Assembly (NCBI GenBank): GCA_030615505.1
Contig: JAUWZD010000043.1
Location: 1-35,539 of the forward strand
Direction: 5' to 3'
Source: Spirochaetales bacterium
GTDB taxonomy: Bacteria; Spirochaetota; Spirochaetia; SZUA-6; DRHE01
DNA length: 35,539 bases
The notes under the pieces are model-generated. The model saw only the letters and a program-made list of their open reading frames with translations. It did not search any database and was not told the origin of the DNA. A program made the translations under genes and the position numbers. Positions 1 to 8,497 of the stretch are shown here, piece after piece (the stretch's first letter is position 1; each line of letters begins with the position of its first letter).

Positions 1-204
1 CGGATGATCTAAGGTCGCGGTGTACTGTCGCTCTTACTGCACTATGTTTCGAGAATGATTTATTATGAATAGCAAATACGGCCGACACCGCATGGAAAGC
101 TGCATAATAAGCCCTTGAAGCTGCATCATCTGAACTTACTGGCAAGAGCACTTCTGCCGACTTTAAGGCGTTAACCGCACGCAATCTTTTTTAATGGCAA
201 ACAT
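1..204 (-). pseudogene. HEPN-domain protein (UPF0332-like), partial and frameshifted
   Basis: The reverse strand encodes a HEPN domain running off the left edge: after a short basic start come ALKSAEVLL, SRAYYAAFHA and SFSKHSAVRATVHRDL, the conserved core of UPF0332/HEPN proteins. These are usually RNase-type toxins paired with MNT nucleotidyltransferases, or accessory proteins. An ATG at 204-202 sits 2 nt after the ackA stop, but from it the frame closes after 13 codons. The HEPN frame is entered only if one extra A is present in the A6 run at 185-190. Alternatively translation starts at a TTG (184-182) without a ribosome binding site. No MNT partner is adjacent. It could be a decayed gene, a sequencing or assembly indel, or a slippage site. 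The family call is firm; whether it is broken is less sure. Confidence 0.6.
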
Positions 205-206
205 AT

Positions 207-1544
207 TTATGGAATCCGGGCCAGTACTTCTTTAAGCTCGGGCTTTTCTTTTAGCTTCTTATTTAGGGCCTCGGCTCTCTCTGAGTTTACATAATCCGTA
301 CTCTGGAATGAATAGGTGAAGTTGGTATGCACATCGTAGGTTCCCTTTAGAAGCGCATAAGTATCCTCGGTCATGACCAGCTCTTCATCCGTGGGGATCA
401 CAAATACCTTTACAGGTGAGTCATTCGCAGAGATCACCGTTTCCGCATCCCTGGTTTTGGAAATACTGTTCTTCCTTAAATCAATCCTGATCCCCAGCTC
501 CTCAAGCCCGGCCAGCACTTTTTCCCTGAGCATGGGCGCCATCTCCCCCACACCGGCTGTAAAAACAATTGCATCCACCCGGCCTAAGGCGGCATAATAA
601 CTGCCGATATACTTTTTCAGCCTGTATGCCTCAATGTCAATGCAGAGCTGTGCTCTTTTATCTCCCCTCTCTGCGGCAATCTCGATATCCCGGCGGTCCG
701 TGTACTTTTCTGTAATCCCGAAAACCCCGCTCTTCTTGTTGAGCATGGTTTCCACCTCTTTGGGAGTAATCCCTTCCTTTTCCATGATGAAATAAGCTAT
801 GGCAGGATCATGATCTCCCGCTCTTGTTCCCATAACCAATCCCTCTAAAGGAGTGAGTCCCATGGACGTATCTACGGAAATACCGTTCCGCACTGCATTG
901 GCGCTTGCCCCGTTCCCGACGTGGAGGAGGATCAGATTAGTCTTAAAAGGCTCCATGCCGAGCAGAACCGCGGCTCTCTTTGCCACGTAGAGAAAAGATG
1001 TGCCGTGAAAACCGTAGCGCCGAACCCCGAACTTCTCATACCAGGAGTAGGGCAGGGCATATATAAAGGCCCGGGGAGGCATGGTCTGATGCCAGGCCGT
1101 GTCCATAATGGCGCAGTGAGGAACATCGGGCAGGACATCTCCGGCTGCCTCATACCCCATAATATTGGGCGGATTATGGAGCGGGGCCAGATCGGACAGC
1201 TCTTTAAAGGTCTTCAAGGCTTCATTATCGATGATTACCGATTTGGCAAACTTCTCTCCCCCGTGCACCATTCGATGCCCCACAGCTTTGATTTCATCTA
1301 AAGATTTAATGGCTCCTATATCTGAATCCAGCAGTGTGTCAAGGATAAGCTTCAGGGCCACCTTATGATTGGGGCATTCATGCTCTATTTTGGTTTTCCC
1401 CCTGCCTTTAGCGTAGTGATCTATAAAAGAGCCGCCCACTGTGACACGCTCTACGATTCCCCTGGCAAGAACCTCTCTGCTGTCCCATCTATAGAGCTGA
1501 TATTTCAATGATGAGCTTCCGCAGTTGAGAGTTAAAATATCCAT
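207..1544 (-). CDS. ackA: Acetate kinase
   Basis: Acetate kinase reversibly phosphorylates acetate with ATP and, with phosphotransacetylase, makes ATP from acetyl-CoA during fermentation in the cytosol. The 445-residue protein has the ASKHA phosphate-binding start LNCGSSSLKYQ (residues 6-16), GHRMVHGG with R91, the catalytic Asp in IMDTAWHQT (D148), GFHGTS with H180, VGNGAS (209-214) and MGTRAGDHDP with R241. These agree in position with the well-studied Methanosarcina enzyme as I recall it. The ATG is preceded by a GGAGGG ribosome binding site. About 40 extra C-terminal residues extend beyond the usual ~400. No pta gene is in the window. The HEPN remnant follows within 3 nt of the stop. Confidence 0.97.
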   Translation of the reverse strand: MDILTLNCGSSSLKYQLYRWDSREVLARGIVERVTVGGSFIDHYAKGRGKTKIEHECPNHKVALKLILDTLLDSDIGAIKSLDEIKAVGHRMVHGGEKFAKSVIIDNEALKTFKELSDLAPLHNPPNIMGYEAAGDVLPDVPHCAIMDTAWHQTMPPRAFIYALPYSWYEKFGVRRYGFHGTSFLYVAKRAAVLLGMEPFKTNLILLHVGNGASANAVRNGISVDTSMGLTPLEGLVMGTRAGDHDPAIAYFIMEKEGITPKEVETMLNKKSGVFGITEKYTDRRDIEIAAERGDKRAQLCIDIEAYRLKKYIGSYYAALGRVDAIVFTAGVGEMAPMLREKVLAGLEELGIRIDLRKNSISKTRDAETVISANDSPVKVFVIPTDEELVMTEDTYALLKGTYDVHTNFTYSFQSTDYVNSERAEALNKKLKEKPELKEVLARIP

Positions 1545-1583
1545 ATTAAGAGCCCTCCGAGCGTGAGAGTGTATGCCGGGTAT

Positions 1584-1610
1584 GTTATAGCCGGGTCATG
1601 ATTATGTCAA
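1584..1610 (-). promoter_or_regulatory. Candidate sigma-70 promoter for ackA
   Basis: On the minus strand a TTGACA (1610-1605) is followed 15 nt later by TATAAC (1589-1584), or 17 nt later by TAACAT. It lies about 40 nt upstream of the ackA start codon with nothing else in the gap. The short spacer makes the exact -10 box uncertain. Confidence 0.45.
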
Positions 1611-1688
1611 TAATTGTAAATGATTGTAAAATGACCTTCTCTCTGTTCCATCCTGCAGGCTTTTTTCTGGCATGCTTATTGCAATTCA

Positions 1689-3059
1689 GTGTGTGTGAAA
1701 TTCAAAAGAGGGCAATGCCGGTTTTTTATTTCCATCTTTATTATTCATTTTTCTGTTATTGGTGCGGCACATGGGGAAGGAATAAGCCTGACCAGTGAGC
1801 TCTACGAGCTTGATACAATAAGAACACGCATATCTTTTATAAATGAGAGCTGCCGGTATATTCTGATTGGCGAGCACCATGAGGGTGAAATCTCAAAATT
1901 AATCATAGGATTTTCCTCTCCGATTATATCCTTCGGACCTCTGTCCCGTTTCGGATTATTAAGAGAAATATTTAATCCACTTGGATACGGAGCCGGCAGC
2001 AGCGTATTTTATGAAAAAACGGATCTGCGTCTGAACGCGGCTTTCAGTGCGGGATCCCGTAAGGGGATTTTGTGGGAGCCCATTCCGGGCAGGCTGGGGC
2101 TCTTCCTGTTTAAAAGTGATGAACGGCCTGTAAAGAGCGGAGCATTATTCAGTCTTCCATTAAATTCTGATTTCTTAGCGGAGGCACTTATCCTTACATC
2201 CCTGCCGGATGATGAGCTTGATTTTGATGAGTGGTTTGCGGATAAAGCCCCCTACCCGGGAGGCAGGCTGGTACACATGTGTGGAAGATTTATGGTCAAG
2301 CGCCCTTACTTCAAGCTTCTTGCATCCTCTGTAATTTGCTCGGGTGAGCGGATAATTCCGGGTTACTTAACAGATCTGAATCTTGGATTTAAGTACAGGA
2401 AGATACTTTTAGATATTCTTTTCGGCGCCTCGACACGGAGTTATCTTACGCCGGATGGAAAAACCTCGGATGACTGGCTTCTGGCAGGAAGCAGGATATA
2501 CTGGAACCCCTGGGAGCCTTTTTCAATGACCGGTGTGTATATAAAGAGCATTGCCCATCCGGCTATATATCCGGAGCAGTTTATTGAAAGCAGTGATGAG
2601 TTTTCCCTTGAAGGAGAAACCGATTTTCTCTTGAACAGGAATCTCTCCATTGGTCTTCAGGTCAAGGGTAGTAAGGAAATTTCTTTTTCAGATTCAGGCA
2701 AGCGGAGCCAGGAAGTAGGAATTGACTGCGGTATTTCATTTACTCTTTTTTCACTTGGCCTGGAATGTGAGTGGATTCAGGATTTTGAGGATGGCAGCAG
2801 AGTTCAGAACAGGGTTAAGCTGGAATCGGTTATTGATGCTGGAAGAGCCCAATGCTCGGGAGCTGTTGATTTTTTCATAGAGGATTCCCTTGAGTATTTC
2901 CTTTCCGGAAGGTTCGATCTGGACATGGATAAGTATCGTTTCTACCTGCGGTTATGGACGGAAAAACCTCTTGGTCCGGGAAAAGACATTAGAGAGGAAT
3001 TTCTTGCCGAGCCTTTAGAATCTATTTCCCTTACCCTGGGGTGGGAGGTTGGTAATTAG
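1689..3059 (+). CDS. Secreted, probable outer-membrane beta-rich protein of unknown function
   Basis: I do not recognise a family. The 456-residue product begins with a short basic stretch and a hydrophobic segment (FFISIFIIHFSVIGAAHG, about residues 12-29) ending in a plausible signal peptidase I site. The remainder has many alternating hydrophobic/polar stretches ending in aromatic residues, such as KYRKILLDILFGAS near 235 and YFLSGRFDLDMDKYRFYLRLW near 405-425. It finishes with SISLTLGWEVGN, similar to closing strands of outer-membrane barrels. The start is uncertain: GTG at 1689 or GTG at 1695, neither with a clear ribosome binding site. It is a single gene, convergent with mgtE. A surface or porin-like role is inference only. 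Confidence 0.6.
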   Translation: MCVKFKRGQCRFFISIFIIHFSVIGAAHGEGISLTSELYELDTIRTRISFINESCRYILIGEHHEGEISKLIIGFSSPIISFGPLSRFGLLREIFNPLGYGAGSSVFYEKTDLRLNAAFSAGSRKGILWEPIPGRLGLFLFKSDERPVKSGALFSLPLNSDFLAEALILTSLPDDELDFDEWFADKAPYPGGRLVHMCGRFMVKRPYFKLLASSVICSGERIIPGYLTDLNLGFKYRKILLDILFGASTRSYLTPDGKTSDDWLLAGSRIYWNPWEPFSMTGVYIKSIAHPAIYPEQFIESSDEFSLEGETDFLLNRNLSIGLQVKGSKEISFSDSGKRSQEVGIDCGISFTLFSLGLECEWIQDFEDGSRVQNRVKLESVIDAGRAQCSGAVDFFIEDSLEYFLSGRFDLDMDKYRFYLRLWTEKPLGPGKDIREEFLAEPLESISLTLGWEVGN

Positions 3060-3075
3060 TATTAAGCCGTTCCTT

Positions 3076-4422
3076 TTAAGTCAAGTGTAAGAGCAGCCTG
3101 GCAGTTTCAAAATAAATTGTTAAGCCGGATACATCAATAATAGTGGCCATAAGCGGACCGGCCATGACCGCAGGATCAAAACCCAGCCGGGAAATGATAA
3201 TCGGTGCAAGAGAGCCTACCAGGGTAGCCAATAAAACCACAAAGCACAAGGCCGTGCCCACAGCCACAGCTTCGTTTAAGCTTATCAAGGGTGGAAATAA
3301 CATGGCCCTGCCGATGGTGAGAAGCCCTAAGCAGATGCCCATAAAGGATCCAATCAGGATTTCTTTTAACAGAACCCTCCAGATATCGTGGAAGTGAAGC
3401 TCCCCGGTTGCCAGACCCCGGATCATCAGTGTAGCGGATTGGGTGCCTGAATTCCCGCCGGTTCCTGTAACAATAGGAATAAAAAAGGCTAAAACCACGG
3501 CAGCCTGTAAAACAGCCTGATAGTGGGCAATTACATTAGTAGTAATAGTTGCTGCTAAAAGCAGTATAATCAGCCAGGGTATCCTCTTCTTTACCAGGTC
3601 CAGTATTGAGCTCTCCAGGTAGCGCTCAGTGCTCCCCCCCATGGCGCCCATCTTATAGATATCCTCGGTCTGCTCTTCCCTGATGACATCGATGATATCG
3701 TCAAAGGTGATAATACCTAAAAGACGGTGGTGAGAATCCACAACGGGAAGAGCCAGAAGGTCATAGGTTTCGAGTATTTTGGCCGCTTCCTCCTGGTCAG
3801 TATCTTGATCCACGGTAATAACTTTCTTAATCATTATCTGATCTATCAGGTCCGAGTCTTCTGCGGCCAGCATGTCTCTTAAGGATACAACCCCGACCAG
3901 CCGGTTCAGGGGGTCCAGAACATAGATGTAATACACGGTCTCAATCTTACGCACGCTCTTTCTTACCCAGGCCAGGGCCTGTGCTACAGTAAGGGAAGGA
4001 CGTATGGCAAGATAGCGTGGGGTCATAAGCCCGGCCGCATCATCTGAGTCGTATTTTAAAAGGAACTGTGTTTCCTTCTTAGTTTCTTCACTCAGGGCAT
4101 TCCAGACGGATTCACGCACCTCCGGGGAGACAGATTGTATAAAGTCCGTCAAATCGTCCGGGTCCATTTCCGCTAAAAGCAACCTGGCATGATCTCCTGT
4201 TAAGGATTTTATTAAGGCTTCCTGCGTGGAGATGGAAAGAGAGGTAATTAGGTCTACCTTCTGCTCCAGATCAAGCATAGAGAAAATCCTAAGCTCATCG
4301 TCCTCGCTCAGATCATCCCATACTTCAATAAGCTCATGAATCGGTATCTCTGCAATCAGGCGTTTTAATTCCTGGTCATTCATAATGGCCATATATTCCC
4401 GAATATTATACATTAATCTCAT
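3076..4422 (-). CDS. mgtE: Magnesium transporter MgtE
   Basis: MgtE is a Mg2+-gated Mg2+ channel of the inner membrane, working as a homodimer. The 448-residue protein has the family order: a helical MgtE_N domain (about 15-135), two CBS domains (about 140-265, with LMTPRYLAIRP and a second repeat ending GIITFDDIID) and a five-helix pore domain (about 290-448) carrying the pore signature PIVTGTGGNSGTQS. The ATG at 4422 is set by a strong TAGGAGG at 4437-4431. That site overlaps the murB stop codon, so the two genes are translated from one message, murB first. No M-box Mg2+ riboswitch is apparent in the 12-nt gap. Length is normal. Confidence 0.96.
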   Translation of the reverse strand: MRLMYNIREYMAIMNDQELKRLIAEIPIHELIEVWDDLSEDDELRIFSMLDLEQKVDLITSLSISTQEALIKSLTGDHARLLLAEMDPDDLTDFIQSVSPEVRESVWNALSEETKKETQFLLKYDSDDAAGLMTPRYLAIRPSLTVAQALAWVRKSVRKIETVYYIYVLDPLNRLVGVVSLRDMLAAEDSDLIDQIMIKKVITVDQDTDQEEAAKILETYDLLALPVVDSHHRLLGIITFDDIIDVIREEQTEDIYKMGAMGGSTERYLESSILDLVKKRIPWLIILLLAATITTNVIAHYQAVLQAAVVLAFFIPIVTGTGGNSGTQSATLMIRGLATGELHFHDIWRVLLKEILIGSFMGICLGLLTIGRAMLFPPLISLNEAVAVGTALCFVVLLATLVGSLAPIIISRLGFDPAVMAGPLMATIIDVSGLTIYFETARLLLHLT

Positions 4423-4434
4423 TATGGCTGCCTC

Positions 4435-5352
4435 CTACCATTCTCCGATCAGGAGTATTTCTCTCTCCAGCTTGAATCCCAGGTGTTGATAAACTTTTTC
4501 CTCGATGAGACGGATCAATTCAAGCACCTCATCCGCCCGGGCTTTACCCGTGTTTATTATGATATTGGCGTGAAGGTCGGAAACCAGGGCTCCGCCTATC
4601 CCATATCCCCCCAAGCCCAAAGTGTCTATTATCTTACCCGTGGGATTACCGAAGCTGCGATTGTTTTTAAAGATAGAACCGGCGCTCGGATAGAGAAAAT
4701 GCCCCTTTTTTTCCCGGTCCTGCCTGTATTGCTCCCTTTTTTCCTGTATCTCTTCTCTTTTACCCTGATAGAGACGAAATCCTCCTCGATAGATAATCAC
4801 CTTTTTTTTTTGAAAAGGGGAAGTTTTATAACCGAAGTCCCGCTTATCCACTGGCAGCCGTTTTAATTTGCAGCTATCATCCAGTATTTCCACCCACTCC
4901 AGTATTTCTGAAATAGAGCTGCCGTAGCAGCGGGCATTCATCCAGATTGATCCTCCGATACTGCCGGGCATGGAGTATAGAAATTCGATTCCCGCCAGGT
5001 TAAGGCGAAGCGCTTCATCACAGGCATCATTTACCTCTGTGCCGGCATATGCGCTGAGTATGCCCCGTTCACGGTCAAAATAACAGCCCTTGATTGCAGA
5101 TAGATCAATCACAACACCCCTGATCCCCCGGTCCGAAACCAGGATATTGGCTCCTGCACCTAAGATAAAATATGGTATATTCTCTTCAAGCAGGAGCCCG
5201 AACAGCCTGGAGAGCTCATCGAGGTTATTGGGAACTATAAGTACATCAGCTGGACCACCTATTTTAAAACTCGTATGACGGATCATGGGTTCATCGAAAA
5301 GGACGGGTCCTTCTATATTGATTTTTTTAACTATTTCATCTAAATTTTGCAC
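4435..5352 (-). CDS. murB: UDP-N-acetylenolpyruvoylglucosamine reductase
   Basis: MurB uses FAD and NADPH to reduce UDP-GlcNAc-enolpyruvate to UDP-MurNAc, the second committed step of peptidoglycan synthesis in the cytosol. The 305-residue protein shows the FAD-binding region (TSFKIGGPADVLIVP, then LGAGANILVSDRGIRGVVID), the core MPGSIGGSIWMNARCYG, YPSAGSIFKN with the catalytic Ser, the LHANIIIN motif, and the late acidic residue in KLEREI. The start is GTG at 5352 without an obvious ribosome binding site. It heads the murB-mgtE operon and is divergent from cysS across an 86-nt gap. Confidence 0.96.
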   Translation of the reverse strand: MQNLDEIVKKINIEGPVLFDEPMIRHTSFKIGGPADVLIVPNNLDELSRLFGLLLEENIPYFILGAGANILVSDRGIRGVVIDLSAIKGCYFDRERGILSAYAGTEVNDACDEALRLNLAGIEFLYSMPGSIGGSIWMNARCYGSSISEILEWVEILDDSCKLKRLPVDKRDFGYKTSPFQKKKVIIYRGGFRLYQGKREEIQEKREQYRQDREKKGHFLYPSAGSIFKNNRSFGNPTGKIIDTLGLGGYGIGGALVSDLHANIIINTGKARADEVLELIRLIEEKVYQHLGFKLEREILLIGEW

Positions 5353-5438
5353 GTACAGAGTCTACTGCCAAAAAGTGAATTAATCTACTGATTCTAATTC
5401 CTGATGGTAACTGTGCGAAGAGCACATTGGGGGAGTAA

Positions 5439-6878
5439 TTGAAGCTGAAATTCTTTAATACCCTGGGAAGAGAAATTCAGGAGTTCCATCCCATTCATCC
5501 TGATGAGGTTGGTATCTATACCTGCGGGCCTACGGTTTGGAATTATGCGCATATAGGAAATTTAAGGACTTATGTGTTTGAAGATATCTTGAGGCGGGCC
5601 TTTGAGTACTTCGGATACAGGGTTAAGCATGTAATGAATATTACCGATGTGGGTCATCTTACCGATGATGCGGACCTGGGTGAAGATAAGATGATTAAAG
5701 GCGCCAGAGAGAGTGGAAGAACAGTCTGGGAGATTGCTGAATATTATACGGATGCATTTTTTAAGGATCTAAAACGGCTCAATATCCGAATGCCAACCGA
5801 TGCATGCAGGGCTACCGATCACATCGAAGATATGATCAAACTCATTCAGAGATTAGGAGAGAGAGGGTACACTTATTCCGCAGGAGGAAACATCTACTTC
5901 GATATCAGCAAGCTTCCGGATTACGGAAAGCTGGCCCTGCTTAATATTAATGATCTTAAGGCGGGTGCAAGGATTGATATTGATGAGAATAAGAAGAATC
6001 CACTGGATTTTGCTCTCTGGTTCACTCGTTCTAAATTCGAACACCAGGTCATGCTCTGGGATTCTCCCTGGGGACGCGGATATCCGGGGTGGCACATAGA
6101 GTGCAGCGCCATGTCCATGAAGTACCTGGGTGAGCAATTCGATATTCACTGTGGGGGAGTTGATCATATTCCTGTTCATCACACCAATGAGATCGCTCAA
6201 TCGGAAGCGTCTACCGGAAAGAAGTGGGTTAATTATTGGCTGCATGGTGAGTTTTTAGTATTGACCAGGGGAAAAATGGCTAAATCTAAAGGGAATTTCA
6301 TGACCCTATCCAGCCTGGAGGATCAGGGTTATGATCCCCTCGATTACCGCTATTTTTGTCTGGGAGCTCATTACCGTTCACAGCTTCGGTTCAGTTTCGA
6401 GGGACTGGACGCTGCTGCCAGGGCTCGCAGGAATATTAGTGAGCATATTTTCCGGCTAAGGCTGGACTCGGAAGACCGCCTGAAGGCGCTCTCCCCTGAC
6501 GATTTGATCGGCGGTACAGAGCCCCAACCTGACGCAGTTAAAGATTGTCTGGATTCCTTTTTTAACCATATTGCAGTGGACCTGAATACTCCAAAGGGAT
6601 TAGCGGTTTTTTGGGGACTCTTAAGGGATGAAGATGTGGATCCTGCCTCGAAGTATAGAGCCCTTTTAGAGATGGATAAGGTTTTAGGCCTGGATATTGG
6701 ACATATTGAGTCACAGATCCCGGAGCTTGATGAAGAGATAGAGAAATTGGTTAAAGAGAGGGATGATGCGCGTAAGCGCAGAGATTTCACCAAAGCGGAT
6801 GAAATTCGGGATGTACTAAAGGGAAAGGGAATTATCCTGGAGGATACCCCGGAGGGTGTTCGCATAAGGAAAAAGTAA
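5439..6878 (+). CDS. cysS: Cysteinyl-tRNA synthetase
   Basis: CysS is a class Ia aminoacyl-tRNA synthetase charging tRNA-Cys; the cognate tRNA-Cys lies about 6 kb downstream. The 479-residue protein has the zinc/cysteine-binding CGPTVWNYAHIGN near residue 30, where HIGN is the HIGH-type signature. It also has the zinc ligands in WHIECSAMSMKYLG and DIHCGGVDHIPVHHTNEIAQ, and the KMSKS-type loop KMAKSKGNF near 290. The C-terminal DALR-like region ends with KADEIRDVLKGKGI. The start is TTG at 5439 behind a GGGGGAG ribosome binding site. A 43-nt gap separates it from the sigma factor gene, so it probably leads that operon. A tiny GTGC/GCAC hairpin at about 5413-5425 precedes it; no T-box is seen. 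Confidence 0.97.
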   Translation: MKLKFFNTLGREIQEFHPIHPDEVGIYTCGPTVWNYAHIGNLRTYVFEDILRRAFEYFGYRVKHVMNITDVGHLTDDADLGEDKMIKGARESGRTVWEIAEYYTDAFFKDLKRLNIRMPTDACRATDHIEDMIKLIQRLGERGYTYSAGGNIYFDISKLPDYGKLALLNINDLKAGARIDIDENKKNPLDFALWFTRSKFEHQVMLWDSPWGRGYPGWHIECSAMSMKYLGEQFDIHCGGVDHIPVHHTNEIAQSEASTGKKWVNYWLHGEFLVLTRGKMAKSKGNFMTLSSLEDQGYDPLDYRYFCLGAHYRSQLRFSFEGLDAAARARRNISEHIFRLRLDSEDRLKALSPDDLIGGTEPQPDAVKDCLDSFFNHIAVDLNTPKGLAVFWGLLRDEDVDPASKYRALLEMDKVLGLDIGHIESQIPELDEEIEKLVKERDDARKRRDFTKADEIRDVLKGKGIILEDTPEGVRIRKK

Positions 6879-6921
6879 TTTAAGAATTATTTTGTAACAT
6901 TTTATTCGATGTGTTGTTTTA

Positions 6922-7440
6922 ATGATGCAGATAGTTAAACCTGATTTTGAATTTAAGAAAGTTTATGAGACCCTGTATCCAGTTATTTTCCGCGTCGCTT
7001 ACCGGGTTACCGGTGATCGGGCTCTGGCTGAGGATCTCAGCCACGAAGCCTTTATTAAATACTATGAACGAAGGAATCCCCTGCCGGATCTTAAACAGAC
7101 AAAATATTGGTTAATACGGGTTGTAAAGAATATTGCTCTGAACTATGAGAAGAAAAAGCTCAGGGAGAAGAAGGCCTACGACAAGCTGCAGTTTAAATAC
7201 CCTCATTTTACACAATCAGGGGAAGCGGAGTTTATTAAAGAAGAAACGAAGAGCTTTGTGCAGAAAGCCCTTAATAAGCTTCCCTATAATTTAAGGATCG
7301 TACTGGTTTTGAAGGAATATGCCGGCTTGAATTATAAAGAAATCGGGAGCATACTTGGAATACGAGAGGGGAATGTAAAGATCAGGGTCTTCCGGGCCAG
7401 AGAACGTCTGGGTAAAATCATAGACTCAGACGCCATATAA
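6922..7440 (+). CDS. ECF-subfamily sigma factor
   Basis: An extracytoplasmic-function sigma factor that would direct RNA polymerase to envelope- or stress-response promoters. In 172 residues it has region 2 (FRVAYRVTGDRALAEDLSHEAFIKYYER, then KYWLIRVVKNIALNY, about 20-80) and region 4 (LPYNLRIVLVLKEYAGLNYKEIGSILGIREGNVKIRVFRARERL, about 122-165). Region 3 is absent, as expected. The next gene is a zinc-finger anti-sigma factor. The start is ATG 6922 (ATG ATG CAG) with no ribosome binding site visible in the AT-rich leader. A TGTAAC element at 6893-6898 could be an ECF-type -35 for autoregulation, but that is weak. It probably also receives transcription from cysS. Confidence 0.93.
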   Translation: MMQIVKPDFEFKKVYETLYPVIFRVAYRVTGDRALAEDLSHEAFIKYYERRNPLPDLKQTKYWLIRVVKNIALNYEKKKLREKKAYDKLQFKYPHFTQSGEAEFIKEETKSFVQKALNKLPYNLRIVLVLKEYAGLNYKEIGSILGIREGNVKIRVFRARERLGKIIDSDAI

Positions 7441-7452
7441 GAGGAGTAAGAA

Positions 7453-8004
7453 ATGTGTCCTGATAATGAAACACTCTCTGCCTATTTTGATAATGAAATC
7501 CCCTCACCGTGGAACAAGCGGATTGCAGACCACATAGCGGAATGTGCATCCTGTCAGAAACGCTTAAGACAATTTGAAACCATTAAAAACTATCTCCATG
7601 AAGATAGAGAACCCTCATTTGAGAGCTCTTTAGAGCAATTGGAAATCCGTCTGGCCGGCTTAAAGCCGCGTACTGAAAGAGTATCTCTTTGGAAGAGAAG
7701 GGTGGCTGTTCCCCTTCCGGCGGCAGTCATTGCAGCTATCTGTATTATGATCTTGGGAATCTCCTTGATTTTTAGTTTGACGCGTTCGAATCTCAGAACG
7801 ATGAGCATAAGGCGAGGACCTTCAGGAACAACAGAGGTTCAGGTTGCAGCTCCCATTGAGGATCTGGAGCTCCTCTTAAAGTCTCTTGACACATATTACT
7901 TAAAACAGGAGATTATTATTACATTGCCTGAGGACTCTCTATTTAATATAACAGGTGAAGCGATGATGTTCAGAGAGGCGGAATTTTCCAGGAAACGAGA
8001 ATGA
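7453..8004 (+). CDS. Membrane-anchored zinc-finger anti-sigma factor
   Basis: The product probably binds and holds back the ECF sigma factor encoded 12 nt upstream. The N-terminal ~50 residues carry the ZAS zinc motif H-x3-C-x2-C (HIAECASC, about 27-34), the classic anti-sigma domain. A single transmembrane helix follows (VAVPLPAAVIAAICIMILGISLIFSL, about 79-104), then an ~80-residue extracytoplasmic domain I do not recognise. The start ATG has a GAGGAG ribosome binding site. The stop overlaps the next gene's ATG (ATGA at 8001-8004), indicating translational coupling. The external domain is the likely sensor; its signal is unknown. Confidence 0.88.
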   Translation: MCPDNETLSAYFDNEIPSPWNKRIADHIAECASCQKRLRQFETIKNYLHEDREPSFESSLEQLEIRLAGLKPRTERVSLWKRRVAVPLPAAVIAAICIMILGISLIFSLTRSNLRTMSIRRGPSGTTEVQVAAPIEDLELLLKSLDTYYLKQEIIITLPEDSLFNITGEAMMFREAEFSRKRE

Positions 8005-8495
8005 TAAAGAGAAGTTTTGTCTTTATCTTCATAGCGCTTTTTATAACCAGAGCCGGGGCACAGAATAACGGGCTTGAACCGGCTCTTCAGGCACTGCTTG
8101 AAAAAGCCATTCAGTTGAACATTGTTGCCAGGGTGCTTCCTCCGGATGAACAACCGGTCTGGAATATGAAGAGCAGCAAAGTAACTCTTCCGGGGCGGTC
8201 TGTTGCTGTAAAACTGGTCGGACGCAACCTGCAAATTGATATTGTATTCACTCCTTATCAGAATGAGAACGGGGGGCTGGTGCTGGTTGCCCAGGGCCAG
8301 GTATGGTTGTCGGAGGCTCCTGAAAAAACTACTCGCTACGTGAGCACATTTAAAAGCATACCGATTTCTTTAGGGGAGAAGATTCTATTCTTTCCACTCG
8401 GGTTTTCCGGAGATATCTCTAATGGAGAATTTTTTACTATCGAGATTGAGGTTGAGGTGCTCTCCTATAAAGAGCTGGAGAAATCTTCCGAGTAA
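8001..8495 (+). CDS. Small exported protein in a sigma/anti-sigma operon, function unknown
   Basis: I do not recognise a family. The 164-residue product starts with a clean signal peptide (MIKRSFVFIFIALFITRAGA, cleavage likely before QNNG). The mature part, about 140 residues, is predicted by eye to be beta-rich (SVAVKLVGRNLQIDIVF, GLVLVAQGQVWLSE) with no cysteines. Its start overlaps the anti-sigma stop and its end is 2 nt before the transglutaminase-like gene, so all three are co-translated. The context suggests an envelope role, perhaps a partner of the neighbouring membrane protein or a regulator of the anti-sigma sensor domain; this is inference. Confidence 0.75.
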   Translation: MIKRSFVFIFIALFITRAGAQNNGLEPALQALLEKAIQLNIVARVLPPDEQPVWNMKSSKVTLPGRSVAVKLVGRNLQIDIVFTPYQNENGGLVLVAQGQVWLSEAPEKTTRYVSTFKSIPISLGEKILFFPLGFSGDISNGEFFTIEIEVEVLSYKELEKSSE

Positions 8496-8497
8496 TT

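Noticed and set aside
4423..4434. Mg2+ riboswitch upstream of mgtE
   Set aside because: Only 12 nt separate mgtE from murB, with no structured leader; the gene is read from the murB message.
5353..5438. T-box leader for cysS
   Set aside because: The gap is only 86 nt, with a single 5-bp hairpin and no T-box sequence or terminator.
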